Shown piece after piece: positions 26,294 to 36,430 of a stretch of DNA of 64,000 nucleotides; positions within the stretch are counted from its first letter, which is position 1, and every line of letters starts with the position of its first letter. Source of the stretch: Paenibacillus sp. DCT19 (GTDB lineage: Bacteria; Bacillota; Bacilli; Paenibacillales; Paenibacillaceae). Under the pieces are notes generated by a model, which searched no databases, was not told where the DNA came from, and was given only the letters and a program-made list of their open reading frames with translations. The DNA lies in contig NZ_CP029639.1 of NCBI RefSeq assembly GCF_003268635.1, positions 2,801,501 through 2,865,500 of the forward strand, written 5' to 3'. Both the position numbers and the translations under genes were made by a program.

Positions 26294-27366
26294 GTGTTCA
26301 AAATCGGAAACCAAGGAACGTTCAAAACATTGCCAGATCAAGCTCAGGCCATTTACCAAGGAGATACCGCTGCGGTAGAAGAGTTCATTGAACAGGGCAT
26401 GGATCTGGAGGCTGAGATTGTACTCAGTCAATACACCGCTATGACACCTATTGATCTTGCTCTAATCAGCAATCAGCCGGCAGTAGTCAGGTTGTTAGTC
26501 TCGCACGGAGTTAATCTTAATGCCAAAAATAATCCGGCGATCCTGAAGGCCGTGAGAAGTTGTGGAGAAGAGATGGTGAGGTATTTGTACGAGAATGGTG
26601 CGAAATTAAACGGACTTAACCGTGTAAAATCAAGCGCTTATGATGAAGCTTATTATGGTAACAAAAAGAACATCCCTCTCCTGAATGAGCTTGGACTCGA
26701 TATTCGTAAATATGGCGGGAAAACCTTACGCAAAGCGGTAGCTGATCACGATATGAAGACCCTCCAGTATTTGCTAGATGAAGGGTAGATATTAACTATA
26801 ATGAGCCAGATATGGTCTATCCGTACAAAGCGACACCGCTCACGGTAGCGGCAAGATCGAATAACATGAAGATGGTGCGATATTTGGTGGAGCATGGTGC
26901 CGATGTAACGATTCAGGAGAAGGATGGAGAACGGGCATACACTATTGCGCTTAGTCATAAAAATGAAGAAATGGCGGAGTATCTGAAATCACTTGAACCG
27001 AAGGAATTCCATGACCTCAGCAATAGGTTGCTGGCGTTGAAGCCATACAAGTTGCCGAAAGAGTTAATTACGTTTCTATCCGAAGCACCACGGCGGATTG
27101 AAATTGCTGAGAATGAGTCCAACGTCCAGTATGTTGACATATTTAATCTTGTAGATACTGTTGAGATGAAAATGGGTAGACAGAAGCTGCTTCGCATCTC
27201 CTCGGAATTGGATCAATACTCGCATTTAATTATGGTATGGCATCCTAGTCAGAAGTGTATTGGATTCTATGATATTGAGCACCAAGAGTACGAGAATGTT
27301 GTTGCGCTTGAAGCATTTTTAGCTGATCCCGGAACTTCAATCGCGAACTACATGAATCAGCTCTGA
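26294..27366 (+). CDS. Ankyrin-repeat protein (one frameshift)
   Basis: About 357 residues once one G is restored to the run at 26783-26785 (reading DEGVDINYNEPD). Ankyrin units are clear: TAMTPIDLALISNQPAVVRL, LVSHGVNLNAKNNPAILKAV, KATPLTVAARSNNMKMVRYL, VEHGADVTIQEKDGERAYTI. The C-terminal ~150 residues have a different, unassigned fold (VQYVDIFNLVDTVEMKMGRQ). There is no signal peptide. Start GTG after GGAGG. The role is probably protein binding; no partner is evident. Confidence 0.87.
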
Positions 27367-27416
27367 TTGATTCTGATATGTTTCAAACTTCAACCATGCT
27401 GACGAACATATTAATA

Positions 27417-27446
27417 AAAGTCTGGTTCCATGAACCAGACTTTTTT
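27417..27446 (+). terminator. Terminator of the ankyrin gene
   Basis: AAGTCTGGTTC pairs perfectly with GAACCAGACTT around a three-base loop, then six T. Confidence 0.95.
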
Positions 27447-27562
27447 GAATTTCAACATTTTTTTGGCATGGCGACGAATGGAGTTCCATTTTTCTAGTTT
27501 TAAAATCGCTATATGCAACATAAAGTACACAATGAGATGAATGTGTAGAAGGAGGAAACGGC

Positions 27563-28156
27563 ATGATCGATCCTATATTACAGGCTCCGAACGTACAGTT
27601 AGCAGGGGATTCAACAGCCGTGTTGAACTACAAGCGGGATCCACGGAATTATGTAACTCAGTTGTTTGGAGAACAGCTACCTACCATCAAAAATGGTTTC
27701 TTCAACGTTCACATGAGCAAGGGTATAATTGTGCAGCCACATTGGCACACGAATACCACAGAGATGATTGTGCTAATTAGCGGAGAGATAACAACCTCTG
27801 TATTTGACCCATTTACCCGTAAACGAATCAGTTACCATCTAACACCTGGGCAAGTGGCAATCTTTCCTAAAGGGTGGTTTCACTGGTTTGTGGCAGATAC
27901 AGATGATGTGCATTTGCTCACTATTTTTGATGTGCCAACACCTGACATTGTGCTTGGTGCGGACTTCCTTGCCGCAACGCCGCCTGAGGTGGCGCATCGC
28001 GCGTATTGTATCGACGAGGAAGCCTATTCCAAGGCGGTTGCCTCCATTCAAAATGATGCAATTCTTGGTCCACCGATTGGTTGTGGAGACTCAGTATTAG
28101 GCCAGTCCAGTCAACCATCCAAAGCATCCAAATCAGACAAATCATCAAAAACTTAA
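27563..28156 (+). CDS. Cupin-domain protein, paralogue of the gene at 13384
   Basis: 197 residues with cupin motifs QPHWHTNTTEMIVLISG (H-x-H-x4-E) and GQVAIFPKGWFHWF. It shares with the earlier cupin the segments LLTIFDVPTP/LLAIFDAPVP, the G-SDIL/GADFL turn and the AHRAYCIDE/AHTYCLDE helix. The tail differs: a Ser/Lys run (SQPSKASKSDKSSKT). GGAGG precedes the ATG. It is a cytosolic, probably metal-binding beta barrel of unknown activity. Confidence 0.85.
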   Translation: MIDPILQAPNVQLAGDSTAVLNYKRDPRNYVTQLFGEQLPTIKNGFFNVHMSKGIIVQPHWHTNTTEMIVLISGEITTSVFDPFTRKRISYHLTPGQVAIFPKGWFHWFVADTDDVHLLTIFDVPTPDIVLGADFLAATPPEVAHRAYCIDEEAYSKAVASIQNDAILGPPIGCGDSVLGQSSQPSKASKSDKSSKT

Positions 28157-28182
28157 ATCTCACTTATATGATAGTAATACAT

Positions 28183-28223
28183 AGACTCGTCAACTGGGAT
28201 AGCATCCAGATACGGGTCTTTTT
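28183..28223 (+). terminator. Terminator of the second cupin gene
   Basis: AGACTCGT pairs with ACGGGTCT (one G-U), with an inner CTGG/CCAG stem, followed by T-rich sequence. Confidence 0.72.
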
Positions 28224-28377
28224 CTTGATTTTGAATCGTGTGGGTTACATAAGAAATGGAATAGAAGGCGTGTAAATTAATTTAAAAGTACATATTTCTC
28301 TGTTAGAATAGTTGGCATATATCATTTTTTTCGGTCATCAAGTTACTCAATTAACTTAGAAAGTGGAGGGCTAGACT

Positions 28378-29079
28378 ATGGCAATGGCAGAGGCAGATAT
28401 ACTGGAAATCGCTGCAAAATATGCACCAGTTCTAATGTTTGATCTGAATGAACCCTTTTATCCAGACTTTGTAGGGATTTCAGTTTTGGAGCGTCCCGGA
28501 GCATCTCCATCATTCAGAAGAGAGATCGATTTTCCGATGGAGGCAGTGCAATATGTTATTGAATATGCCATCTGGTGGGATTATGAGATTGGACATTTGT
28601 ACGAAATGGAACATGTATGGATCTATGTTGGTCACGACGGTGAAGTCGTGGATTGTGAAGCCAGTTTTCATGGTAAAGTACTCCGTGGCATGTTGAAGGA
28701 TCGAATGAATGTTGTCGACAATCAGGTGTTTCTGTACTCACAACCGGGCAAGCATGCTTTTTCACCTTTACCTGTCGTATTTGAACTGTTGCCAGACTTA
28801 TATAGTGCAGCAGGAGCGAAGGCTGGGTGTGATGGTTTGTTAGTCAATGAGTTATTCCAGGACTATTTTGAAACAAATGCTGAGATTGATGCCCGTGTGC
28901 AGAAATATCTATTAAGTAAATCGTTTATCCCTGCAATGGTGTTTGAAGAATACCACTTGAAGCTGGAAACCTTTATGCCATGGGATCAGTTGTTTACACT
29001 CATTCCACAGCGAATCAAAAGTCGATTGAAAGAACTGGAACATTGGTTTGAGCAATCTTCGTCTTCATCTTCATCTTAG
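28378..29079 (+). CDS. Uncharacterised soluble protein
   Basis: 233 residues. The beginning KYAPVLMFDLNEPFYPDFVG and the middle HVWIYVGHDGEVVDCEASFHG recall a conserved but uncharacterised bacterial domain distantly like Vps62-type proteins; I cannot name a function. H-x-W and E-A-S-F-H residues could form a metal or catalytic site. The protein ends in a run of seven serines. There is no signal peptide. AAGTGGAGG precedes the ATG. It is monocistronic with its own terminator. Confidence 0.72.
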   Translation: MAMAEADILEIAAKYAPVLMFDLNEPFYPDFVGISVLERPGASPSFRREIDFPMEAVQYVIEYAIWWDYEIGHLYEMEHVWIYVGHDGEVVDCEASFHGKVLRGMLKDRMNVVDNQVFLYSQPGKHAFSPLPVVFELLPDLYSAAGAKAGCDGLLVNELFQDYFETNAEIDARVQKYLLSKSFIPAMVFEEYHLKLETFMPWDQLFTLIPQRIKSRLKELEHWFEQSSSSSSS

Positions 29080-29121
29080 TTTAGTAGCTAAGACTCAATT
29101 CTATAACTTATAAGAACAGAG

Positions 29122-29153
29122 AATCAAACTCTTTAGAAGAGTTTGATTTTTTT
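29122..29153 (+). terminator. Terminator downstream of 28378-29079
   Basis: AATCAAACTCTT pairs perfectly with AAGAGTTTGATT around a three-base loop, then T-rich sequence. Confidence 0.95.
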
Positions 29154-29616
29154 GTCATCTATGAAGATATCATCTCAATTGGATGGAATTTGAAATTCTA
29201 ACCTGAATCCAAAGTCACAGAAATGCACAACCGCTAATTTGCACATGGGGTTTGCTTTTGAGTGTATGTAGGTCTTTGTGCTTGGTATAAGTGATTCTAA
29301 ATACCTTACATCAGATTGAATTACAGATATATTTAAAATGTTAATGAATTTAATAGTTGTTTAGATTTTCGTGATTACGAACAATTAGTGTCTAATTTTA
29401 TGGATATTTAGATTTTATTTTACAAAAAGAAAGGTGCTATAGAATCTTTTATTTTTTTCGTAATAGCGAAAAATTTAATAATTACAAATCTTCTATTCAC
29501 ATTTTTGATAGTAATGTCGAAATAAATCGTAAGTTGTCTAGAGCGTTGCCCGGGGGAAGGGGTTACAGACGCAATAAATACATAACTGGACACGAAGATG
29601 CCTAGGAGGAGATTAG
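29154..29616. other. Long AT-rich intergenic region before the MCP gene
   Basis: About 460 bases without a supportable ORF. It is strongly AT-rich up to about 29530 and then abruptly GC-richer (GTTGCCCGGGGGAAGGGG). I found no convincing SigD promoter, riboswitch or repeat, so the MCP promoter is unassigned. Confidence 0.5.
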
Positions 29617-31206
29617 ATGAAGTGGTTCGGTAATTTGAAGACAGCAACAAAGATTATTTCAGCATTTTTAATTGTGTCCATGATTCTGGCAGCACTCGGG
29701 ATTTATTCAGTCATTACATTGAGAAGTACGAACGAACGCATGCAAGAAATGTACAACAACAATCTCATCTCTGTACGAGAAATATCAGCAGCACAAGTAG
29801 ATTATCAACGGATGCGTGTAGGTGTGCGTGACCTCAACACAGAATCCATTGACGCTGAACAAACTAGAATTATGGATAATATCACTTCAATTCGTCAAAC
29901 GCTTGATGAACATATCAATGTCTATCGTCCATTAGCTACTACTCCTCAAGAGAGTGACCTTCTTCGCAACTTCGATACACAATATGCAAGCTATTTAAAA
30001 TTATTTGACCAAGGAGCGAACCTAGCTCTTGCAGATAATTCCGCTGAATTTACCCGTTTTCTTAGAGAAACATTAAAGCCTTCTGGTGATATTGTTGTAC
30101 AGCTGTTGTCAGACCTTGTGGATACGAATGTAAGCTTAGCTTCAGAAGCTAATGCCAAGTCAGAAGCGGCATATTCTTCTGCTTTTATGGTAACCATCAT
30201 TTTAGTTGTTCTAGCAGTGATCTTTAGTGTATTAATCGGATATATTATTTCACGTTCCATTTCCAAGCCGTTATTGTCCATGGTGGACTTGGCAAGAGAA
30301 GTAGCGGGCGGTAATCTTACCCTCAAGTCCAATATTTCATCCCAAGATGAAGTGGGACAACTAGCCCAAGCTCTGAATCGCATGGTCGATAACTTGAAAA
30401 CATTGATCGACAGCATTGTAATGAACTCACAAAGTGTTGCTGCATCATCTGAGCAAATCTCAGCAAGTACACAAGAAATTGCAAGCACAAGCACAAGTCA
30501 GTCGAGCGAGGCAGCGAATATTTCTGAACTGTTCAAGGAGCTTTCCCTTGCCATTAACTCCGTTGCAGCAAGTGCTGAAGAAGCGGCAGAGCTGTCCAAT
30601 GATACCGTGAAAACAGCACGTGAAGGTGGACATGTCGTGCAAACTTCACTCGAAGGCATGCAGGCTGTGAATGTCAAAATGTCACAGTTAGAAGAAGATT
30701 CTCGCAAAATTGGTGACATCATTGAAGTGATTGATGATATCGCAGAGCAGACGAATCTACTTGCACTGAACGCAGCCATTGAAGCGGCTCGGGCAGGCGA
30801 ACAAGGACGTGGGTTTGCAGTTGTAGCCGATGAAGTACGTAAACTCGCAGAACGAAGCGGTGAAGCAACGAAAGAGATCACGAACATTATTAAAGTGATG
30901 CAAGAAAATACAAGACAGAGTGTTCGTGCAGTAGCAGATAGCGTGGAGCAATCCTCCATGACAGGACAAGCATTTGATCAGATTATTGAGATGGTCAATA
31001 ATTCTTCACACAAAGTAAACGAAATTGCGGCTGCGTGCGAAGAGGAAGCGGCACAGGCAGCAGAAGTGATGAGCTCTGTTGAATCAATCTCAGCATCTAG
31101 TGAGGAATCCGCTGCGGCTTCAGAGGAAACTGCTGCAACATGTCAATCACTGGCACACCTGGCTGAAGAGCTGGCTCATTCCGCATCTGCATTTAAGACT
31201 CAATAA
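29617..31206 (+). CDS. Methyl-accepting chemotaxis protein
   Basis: 529 residues: TM1 (about 10-32), a four-helix-bundle sensor (4HB_MCP type, about 33-185), TM2 (about 187-211), HAMP (about 212-265) and a cytoplasmic coiled coil. The signalling hairpin tip is canonical ([20 protein letters not shown], then [18 protein letters not shown]). The ligand is unknown. TAGGAGGAG precedes the ATG. It is 23 bases before cheW and 464 bases before cheA, so the three probably form one signalling operon. Confidence 0.95.
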   Translation: MKWFGNLKTATKIISAFLIVSMILAALGIYSVITLRSTNERMQEMYNNNLISVREISAAQVDYQRMRVGVRDLNTESIDAEQTRIMDNITSIRQTLDEHINVYRPLATTPQESDLLRNFDTQYASYLKLFDQGANLALADNSAEFTRFLRETLKPSGDIVVQLLSDLVDTNVSLASEANAKSEAAYSSAFMVTIILVVLAVIFSVLIGYIISRSISKPLLSMVDLAREVAGGNLTLKSNISSQDEVGQLAQALNRMVDNLKTLIDSIVMNSQSVAASSEQISASTQEIASTSTSQSSEAANISELFKELSLAINSVAASAEEAAELSNDTVKTAREGGHVVQTSLEGMQAVNVKMSQLEEDSRKIGDIIEVIDDIAEQTNLLALNAAIEAARAGEQGRGFAVVADEVRKLAERSGEATKEITNIIKVMQENTRQSVRAVADSVEQSSMTGQAFDQIIEMVNNSSHKVNEIAAACEEEAAQAAEVMSSVESISASSEESAAASEETAATCQSLAHLAEELAHSASAFKTQ

Positions 31207-31229
31207 TCATATCAAACAGAGGTGACCAG

Positions 31230-31655
31230 ATGTCTTCACTTCAGCAAGAGCAGTACATTGAACTATCCGTTGGGGCTGAAACCTGCGCGATCCGGATTGA
31301 AGAGATTCATGAAATTATTAAAATGCTTAGTATTACAGATATTCCTTACAGCCGTCCGGAGGTAAAAGGTGTTGTTAATCTTAGAGGTAAGGTTGTATGT
31401 GTAGTGAGTTTACGCAATCTGTTAGGAATGCCTGATGAGCCGGATACAAGATCAACACGAATTATTGTTGTCCGTTATCAGGAGGAATATGTGGGACTTA
31501 TTGTCGATAAAGTCAACAAAGTGACTACGTATAATGAAATTCATCCTCCGACGAGCGGGCATGCCCGAAGCCGAGAAGCCGTCTTTCTTGGTGTTGGACA
31601 ACGTGAAGACCAACTTGTGGGCATTTTGAAATTAGAAGAAATATTGGGCGGATAG
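31230..31655 (+). CDS. cheW: Chemotaxis coupling protein CheW
   Basis: 141 residues with the CheW SH3-like fold: YIELSVGAETCAIRIEEIHE, then RPEVKGVVNLRGKVVCVVSL and VGLIVDKVNKVTTY. It links receptors to CheA. AGAGGTGA precedes the ATG. It lies between the MCP and cheA genes in tight spacing. Confidence 0.95.
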   Translation: MSSLQQEQYIELSVGAETCAIRIEEIHEIIKMLSITDIPYSRPEVKGVVNLRGKVVCVVSLRNLLGMPDEPDTRSTRIIVVRYQEEYVGLIVDKVNKVTTYNEIHPPTSGHARSREAVFLGVGQREDQLVGILKLEEILGG

Positions 31656-31670
31656 GGAGGGGAACATGAA

Positions 31671-33674
31671 ATGATGGATTTATCTGCCTACCGCGACATC
31701 TTCATAGAGGAATTAAATGATCAGTTGGAGCGCATGGATCAATCGCTGTTGGAACTGGAACGTTCTCCATCGGTTGAGCTTGTTCAGACGCTTTTCCGTG
31801 CAGCGCATACCATTAAAGGATCAGCTTCAACCATGGACTTTAGGGAACTAAGTGATCTAACCCATGAGGTGGAGTTTGCACTGGAATGGGTGCGTGACAA
31901 GAAGCCTGAGATAAATTCGGTGCTTATAGATACGCTGTTCCGTTCTCTAGATGCAATGAAGGTGCTACGGGATCAGTACATTAGTGGTCAGCCATTTCAG
32001 AATTTTAAGAGCGTGGTTGCGGAGATCCAATCCCTTATTCAAAAGCCCGTCGTTATGGAGCCAGTGAAGGCTCCCGAGCTTAAGAAGTCGGAATGGTTAG
32101 TTGCACAAGAGGCTGTAGATGCGGGGCGTCAGCTTTTCTCCATTCGAATTACGTTGGAAACGGCTTGTATGATGAAGGCCGCAAGATACTTTATTTTGAG
32201 GCAGAGAATTGAAGAACATGGGGGTACAATCATTGCAGCTTCTCTGGCAGATCAAGTAGCTAGTGGGGAAGACGATGATCGATACACCAATTGTGTTATT
32301 GTGGCGGCAATTGCAGACAACCCACAGGTTATGCAGGCAGAACTCTCCAATGAGTCAGATGTGCAGGGTGTGGTCATAGAGGCGTATGCTAGAGAGTTGG
32401 CCGTGGTTCCTAACGAACCAATGGTTGTTCAGGAGATAGCTGAAGCAGGTCTTGTTAACCCATCTGCGGAAAAATCACTCTCGGACGACCGTAACAAAGG
32501 TACCCAACCTACCGTAAGAGTAAACGTTGAGCGTCTGGATCATCTGATGAATCTGGTCGGAGAACTACTCATTGACCAGACCTCACTTGCTGATCTGAGT
32601 GGCGAAGGGGCACGTAGTACCCCTTCGCCGTTAATGCAGAGCATTGGCGGTGTCTCGGATCATATGGGCAGAGTGATCAAGGAGCTGCAAGAAGGCGTAA
32701 TGAAGACACGTATGCTGCCTATTGATCAACTATTCAGTCGTTTCCCACGTCTAGTTCGTGATCTATCCCAGAAGCTGGGTAAAGAATTGGAACTGATTAT
32801 TCAAGGCGGAGAGACAGAGCTTGATCGGATGATTATTGAGGAATTGAGTGACCCATTGATTCACTTGATTCGAAACAGTGCAGATCATGGCATTGAGAGT
32901 CGAGAGATTCGAGAGCAACAGGGTAAACCCACCAAAGGAAAAATCACACTTACCTCATTTCACGAGGAAAATCATGTCGTTATCCGATACTCGGATGATG
33001 GTAAAGGCATTGACGGTGAACGAATTAAAGCTTCTGCGTTAAGCAAGGGCTTAATTACGGAGGAGCAAGCCTCACATCTGACAGAGCAGGAAGCAGTTCA
33101 TCTCATCTTTGAACCAGGATTCTCTACCGCTTCCTCGGTGAGTGAGGTTTCAGGCCGCGGAGTGGGTATGGACATTGTGAGAAGCCAGATTGGTCGACTG
33201 AACGGCATTATTGACATTGACACGGAGCCTGGTAAAGGAACGACATTCACCATCCGGTTACCTCTTACGCTTGCGATTATCAAAGGCTTACTTGTTAAAG
33301 TTTCGGGTCGTGTATTGATCATCCCAATGTACAATATTGCGGAGATCGTTCGCATCGCTCCAGAAGACATTCAAACGATACAAGGGCAGCTAGCTATCTT
33401 GAATCATGGACGTATTGTGCCGTTCCATTGGTTGCGGGATAAACTGAATTATCCGCCCACAAGCCGGGAATCCAAGACGATTCCTCTCATTATCGTTCGC
33501 TCTGTGGACAAAACCGCGGCTTTTGCTGTGGACGAAATCATGGGCAATCAAGAAGTTGTTATTAAGAGTCTAGGATCGTATCTAGGGGCAATGAACCATC
33601 TGTCTGGTGCAACAATTCTGGGCAATGGACGAGTGGCTGTCATCCTTGATGCATCGTATTTGGTAAGCCAATAG
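31671..33674 (+). CDS. cheA: Chemotaxis histidine kinase CheA
   Basis: 667 residues. P1 (HPt) with phospho-acceptor H46 in AAHTIKGSA; an unusual middle region (about 140-260), perhaps a divergent CheY/CheB-binding P2; dimerisation P3 (HLMNLVGELLIDQTSL); the GHKL kinase with the N box (LIRNSADHGIE), G1 (DDGKGID) and G2 (SGRGVGMDIV); then a CheW-like P5. All catalytic motifs look intact. No cheY, cheB or cheR is adjacent, so phosphotransfer partners must lie elsewhere. GGGAGGGG precedes the ATG. Confidence 0.95.
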   Translation: MMDLSAYRDIFIEELNDQLERMDQSLLELERSPSVELVQTLFRAAHTIKGSASTMDFRELSDLTHEVEFALEWVRDKKPEINSVLIDTLFRSLDAMKVLRDQYISGQPFQNFKSVVAEIQSLIQKPVVMEPVKAPELKKSEWLVAQEAVDAGRQLFSIRITLETACMMKAARYFILRQRIEEHGGTIIAASLADQVASGEDDDRYTNCVIVAAIADNPQVMQAELSNESDVQGVVIEAYARELAVVPNEPMVVQEIAEAGLVNPSAEKSLSDDRNKGTQPTVRVNVERLDHLMNLVGELLIDQTSLADLSGEGARSTPSPLMQSIGGVSDHMGRVIKELQEGVMKTRMLPIDQLFSRFPRLVRDLSQKLGKELELIIQGGETELDRMIIEELSDPLIHLIRNSADHGIESREIREQQGKPTKGKITLTSFHEENHVVIRYSDDGKGIDGERIKASALSKGLITEEQASHLTEQEAVHLIFEPGFSTASSVSEVSGRGVGMDIVRSQIGRLNGIIDIDTEPGKGTTFTIRLPLTLAIIKGLLVKVSGRVLIIPMYNIAEIVRIAPEDIQTIQGQLAILNHGRIVPFHWLRDKLNYPPTSRESKTIPLIIVRSVDKTAAFAVDEIMGNQEVVIKSLGSYLGAMNHLSGATILGNGRVAVILDASYLVSQ

Positions 33675-33738
33675 ATAAGCGAACTGTCAAATCAAGATCG
33701 AATAGTAACACCATTGAGATATCATAATGGGAATAACA

Positions 33739-33787
33739 AAAGAGTGCTTTATTATCCTGCTGCTTAGGATGATAGGGCACTCTTTTG
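33739..33787. terminator. Bidirectional terminator after cheA
   Basis: AAAGAGTGC...TATCCT pairs with AGGATGATAGGGCACTCTTTT (imperfect, long stem). It lies between convergent cheA and the LysR gene. Confidence 0.88.
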
Positions 33788-33813
33788 CGCATAAATGTTC
33801 GTTTTTGACTAAG

Positions 33814-34698
33814 TTACGATTTGAAGATTAGATCCATGAAGCGGTTCGTTACCAGAGAAGTAGGCATATTGCGCTTGGTCATAATTCCGACGTGGGAAGG
33901 AGGTAAGGACACATCCAGCTGAATTTCGAACAATGAGCCTTCCTCCAGTTCCTTGGATATAAACTCCCGAGTTACATATGAGATTCCTAGCCCCCGCCTT
34001 GCCAGCTCAATGAGGAGATCGACACTACCTACCTCAATTTCCGGTTTAAGCGTATAGCCATAGGAATTAAACAATTCCGTGATGGCCATCCGTACCCGGC
34101 TATTCCGAGAGAAGAGAATCAACTGATGTTCAAGCAGCATCTCCAGAGACAGCACCTTGTCTTTAAGTTCAGCATAGCGCTCCCCAGCGACGAAACAATC
34201 CTTGAGCTGAATACTTTCTCTTACTTCTAATTGAGGGTCAACAATTGGCATGCGGACAACGCCTAGATCGATTTTACCCTCTTTTAGAAATGTGATCACT
34301 TCCGGCGTGGTTCCGTGGCTTAGATGCAGCTTGATGTTTGGATATAGAACGTGAAATTCTTCGAGATAAGACAACATGTAATGTTTAAACAGGGAATCAC
34401 TACCGCCAATTCTAAGCTCACCGCTATCCAAGCTTTTTAATGCAGCCATCTTTTCCTCAGCCAGAGATATTAGAATCTGTGACTGTTCAATGTAAGAGTA
34501 CAGGCTCATGCCCTCTTGCGTCAGCGCGACACCTTTGGAGTTACGGTAAAACAATGTTAAACCAAAGCTTTCTTCAAGCTGCTTGATCGCATGACTGACA
34601 CTTGGTTGCGTAATGTATAGTACTTTTGCCGCTTGAGTTAAACTTCCCGTTTTGGCAGCCCAATAAAACACCTTATATAATTCATAATTTGTTGTCAT
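33814..34698 (-). CDS. LysR family transcriptional regulator
   Basis: 294 residues. The N-terminal winged HTH is standard (AAKTGSLTQAAKVLYITQPS, then VSHAIKQLEESFGLTLFYRN), followed by a two-lobe effector domain (GELRIGGSDSLFKHYMLSYL to the end). It is divergent from zwf with 111 bases between start codons, the usual arrangement for a LysR protein controlling its neighbour. Thus it probably regulates zwf-tal-gnd; its ligand is unknown. Confidence 0.9.
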   Translation of the reverse strand: MTTNYELYKVFYWAAKTGSLTQAAKVLYITQPSVSHAIKQLEESFGLTLFYRNSKGVALTQEGMSLYSYIEQSQILISLAEEKMAALKSLDSGELRIGGSDSLFKHYMLSYLEEFHVLYPNIKLHLSHGTTPEVITFLKEGKIDLGVVRMPIVDPQLEVRESIQLKDCFVAGERYAELKDKVLSLEMLLEHQLILFSRNSRVRMAITELFNSYGYTLKPEIEVGSVDLLIELARRGLGISYVTREFISKELEEGSLFEIQLDVSLPPSHVGIMTKRNMPTSLVTNRFMDLIFKS

Positions 34699-34809
34699 AG
34701 ATATGGTCTATAGCTCCTGTGAAATATATTAATTACTTGTATGGCTATAAAACGTATTATAGTGTAACTACAGCAAAGAAACCAGAGTTACTTGGAAGGA
34801 GATAGTGAG

Positions 34810-36333
34810 ATGGAACCAACATCCCTAATTTTGTTTGGTGCTACTGGCGATTTAGCCAAAAGAAAAATATATCCTGCATTATATAATTTATACATTGAGC
34901 AGAAGCTTCCAGAATCTTTCTCCTTGATTGGCTTAGGTCGTAGAGAATGGTCTGATGAATTCTTTCAGGCACAAGTGGAAAAGTCGCTTCATGAGTTTTC
35001 CAGACGCCAGGCTGATCCGGCACAAGTGAAGTCTTTTGTAAAAGCTTTTCGCTACAGTGTATTGAATATAAGCCATAAGGAAGATTATATAAAGTTGTTA
35101 GATCTTGTTCAGAAGAGAGAAGCTGAGCTGAGCATTCCTTCCAACCGTTTGTTTTACCTCTCCGTTGGACCGGAATTCTTCGAGCCAATTGCGCAGAATA
35201 TCCAAGAGAGCGGCTTAGGCTCAACAGAAGGCTGGAAACGTCTTGTTATTGAGAAGCCATTCGGACATGATCTCCAGTCTGCTCGTGATCTTAATCGCAA
35301 CTTGAGTGAGTCTTTCACTGAGGAAGAAATTTATCGGATTGACCATTATCTGGGTAAACCGATGGTACAACGCTTGGAGACACTGCATCAAAGTAATCCA
35401 ATTATGAAGGCGTTGTGGAACAATCGCTACATCTCGAATGTGCAGATTACAGCCAACGAGACAGTAGGTGTAGAGGAACGGGCATCTTATTATGATCATG
35501 TAGGTGCAGTGCGGGATATGTTCCAGAATCACATGCTGCAATTGCTGATGATGATGGCGATCCAGCTTCCTTACAACAGCACACCGGAAAAAGTAGGCTT
35601 GAAGAAAAAGCATATTATGGAATCCATCTTACCTTTGCAAAAACAAACGGTTGGAGCGAGCGTAATCCGTGGACAATATGCAGAGGGAAGCATCCAAGGC
35701 AAACCTGTTAATGCTTATACTGCTGAACCAGGTGTAGCTGAGAACACCATGAACGATACGTTCATCGCTGCGAAGCTACAAATTGATGATTTCTTCTGGC
35801 GTGGTGTTCCATTCTACATCCGTACGGGTAAAAGAATGAAGGAGAAATCCACACGCATCGTCATTGAATTCAAAGAACCATCCGGTCAAGCTCATGGAGT
35901 CAAGAGCAACGGCTCCAAACCTAATTTGCTTGTCATTGAGATGAGTCCTGATCAAAGTATGACATTGCAACTGAATGCAAGTGATCCGCAGAATAAGGGA
36001 GACTTCAAGCCAGTACACATTGATCTTTCTCCTGATCGCGAAGATCTAGCCGAAGCGTATGAGAACTTGATTCATGATGCATTGCATGGCGATCCAACAT
36101 TCTTCGCACACTGGGATGAAGTTGAGTTGTCATGGGCTTGGGTGCAACCGATTTTGGATGCTTTTACTGAGAATCTGTTACCTCTTCACTTATATCCTGC
36201 AGGAAGTTACGGTCCAGCAGAATCAGATGCGATGCTTGCGGCCGAAGGCCACCATTGGTGGTTTGACGAGCCGACTGATCAGGATACAACATCCGTAACG
36301 GATGTTCCTTTGGCAGTGAATGGCAACCTGTAA
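34810..36333 (+). CDS. zwf: Glucose-6-phosphate 1-dehydrogenase
   Basis: 507 residues. The NADP-binding motif GATGDLAKRK is at the N-terminus and the substrate-site motif RIDHYLGKP is at 176-184; the FIRTGKRM-like motif (FYIRTGKRMKEKSTRIVIEF) follows. It oxidises glucose 6-phosphate in the first step of the oxidative pentose phosphate pathway and makes NADPH. ATG 34810 has AAGGAG 8 bases upstream; the frame extends to TTG 34792, but that codon overlaps the ribosome site. It heads zwf-tal-gnd. Confidence 0.97.
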   Translation: MEPTSLILFGATGDLAKRKIYPALYNLYIEQKLPESFSLIGLGRREWSDEFFQAQVEKSLHEFSRRQADPAQVKSFVKAFRYSVLNISHKEDYIKLLDLVQKREAELSIPSNRLFYLSVGPEFFEPIAQNIQESGLGSTEGWKRLVIEKPFGHDLQSARDLNRNLSESFTEEEIYRIDHYLGKPMVQRLETLHQSNPIMKALWNNRYISNVQITANETVGVEERASYYDHVGAVRDMFQNHMLQLLMMMAIQLPYNSTPEKVGLKKKHIMESILPLQKQTVGASVIRGQYAEGSIQGKPVNAYTAEPGVAENTMNDTFIAAKLQIDDFFWRGVPFYIRTGKRMKEKSTRIVIEFKEPSGQAHGVKSNGSKPNLLVIEMSPDQSMTLQLNASDPQNKGDFKPVHIDLSPDREDLAEAYENLIHDALHGDPTFFAHWDEVELSWAWVQPILDAFTENLLPLHLYPAGSYGPAESDAMLAAEGHHWWFDEPTDQDTTSVTDVPLAVNGNL

Positions 36334-36430
36334 TACCTAACACATGTATTCAACCAACGAGCCACTTCGAAGGATAGGTTGGAATGGCTCTGTTGGACAC
36401 TAAAAATCATCTTAATGGAGGGAATTAACC

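Noticed and set aside
29510..29616. Possible cyclic-di-GMP riboswitch before the MCP gene
   Set aside because: GGGGTTAC-like words occur, but the conserved GCACAGGGCAAACC part and the paired helices are missing.
30498..30959. Minus-strand open frame within the MCP gene
   Set aside because: Antisense of the Ala/Glu-rich signalling domain; such shadows are common in MCP genes.
36334..36430. Terminator between zwf and tal
   Set aside because: GAGCCA...TGGCTC can pair, but there is no T tract and the genes form a logical operon.
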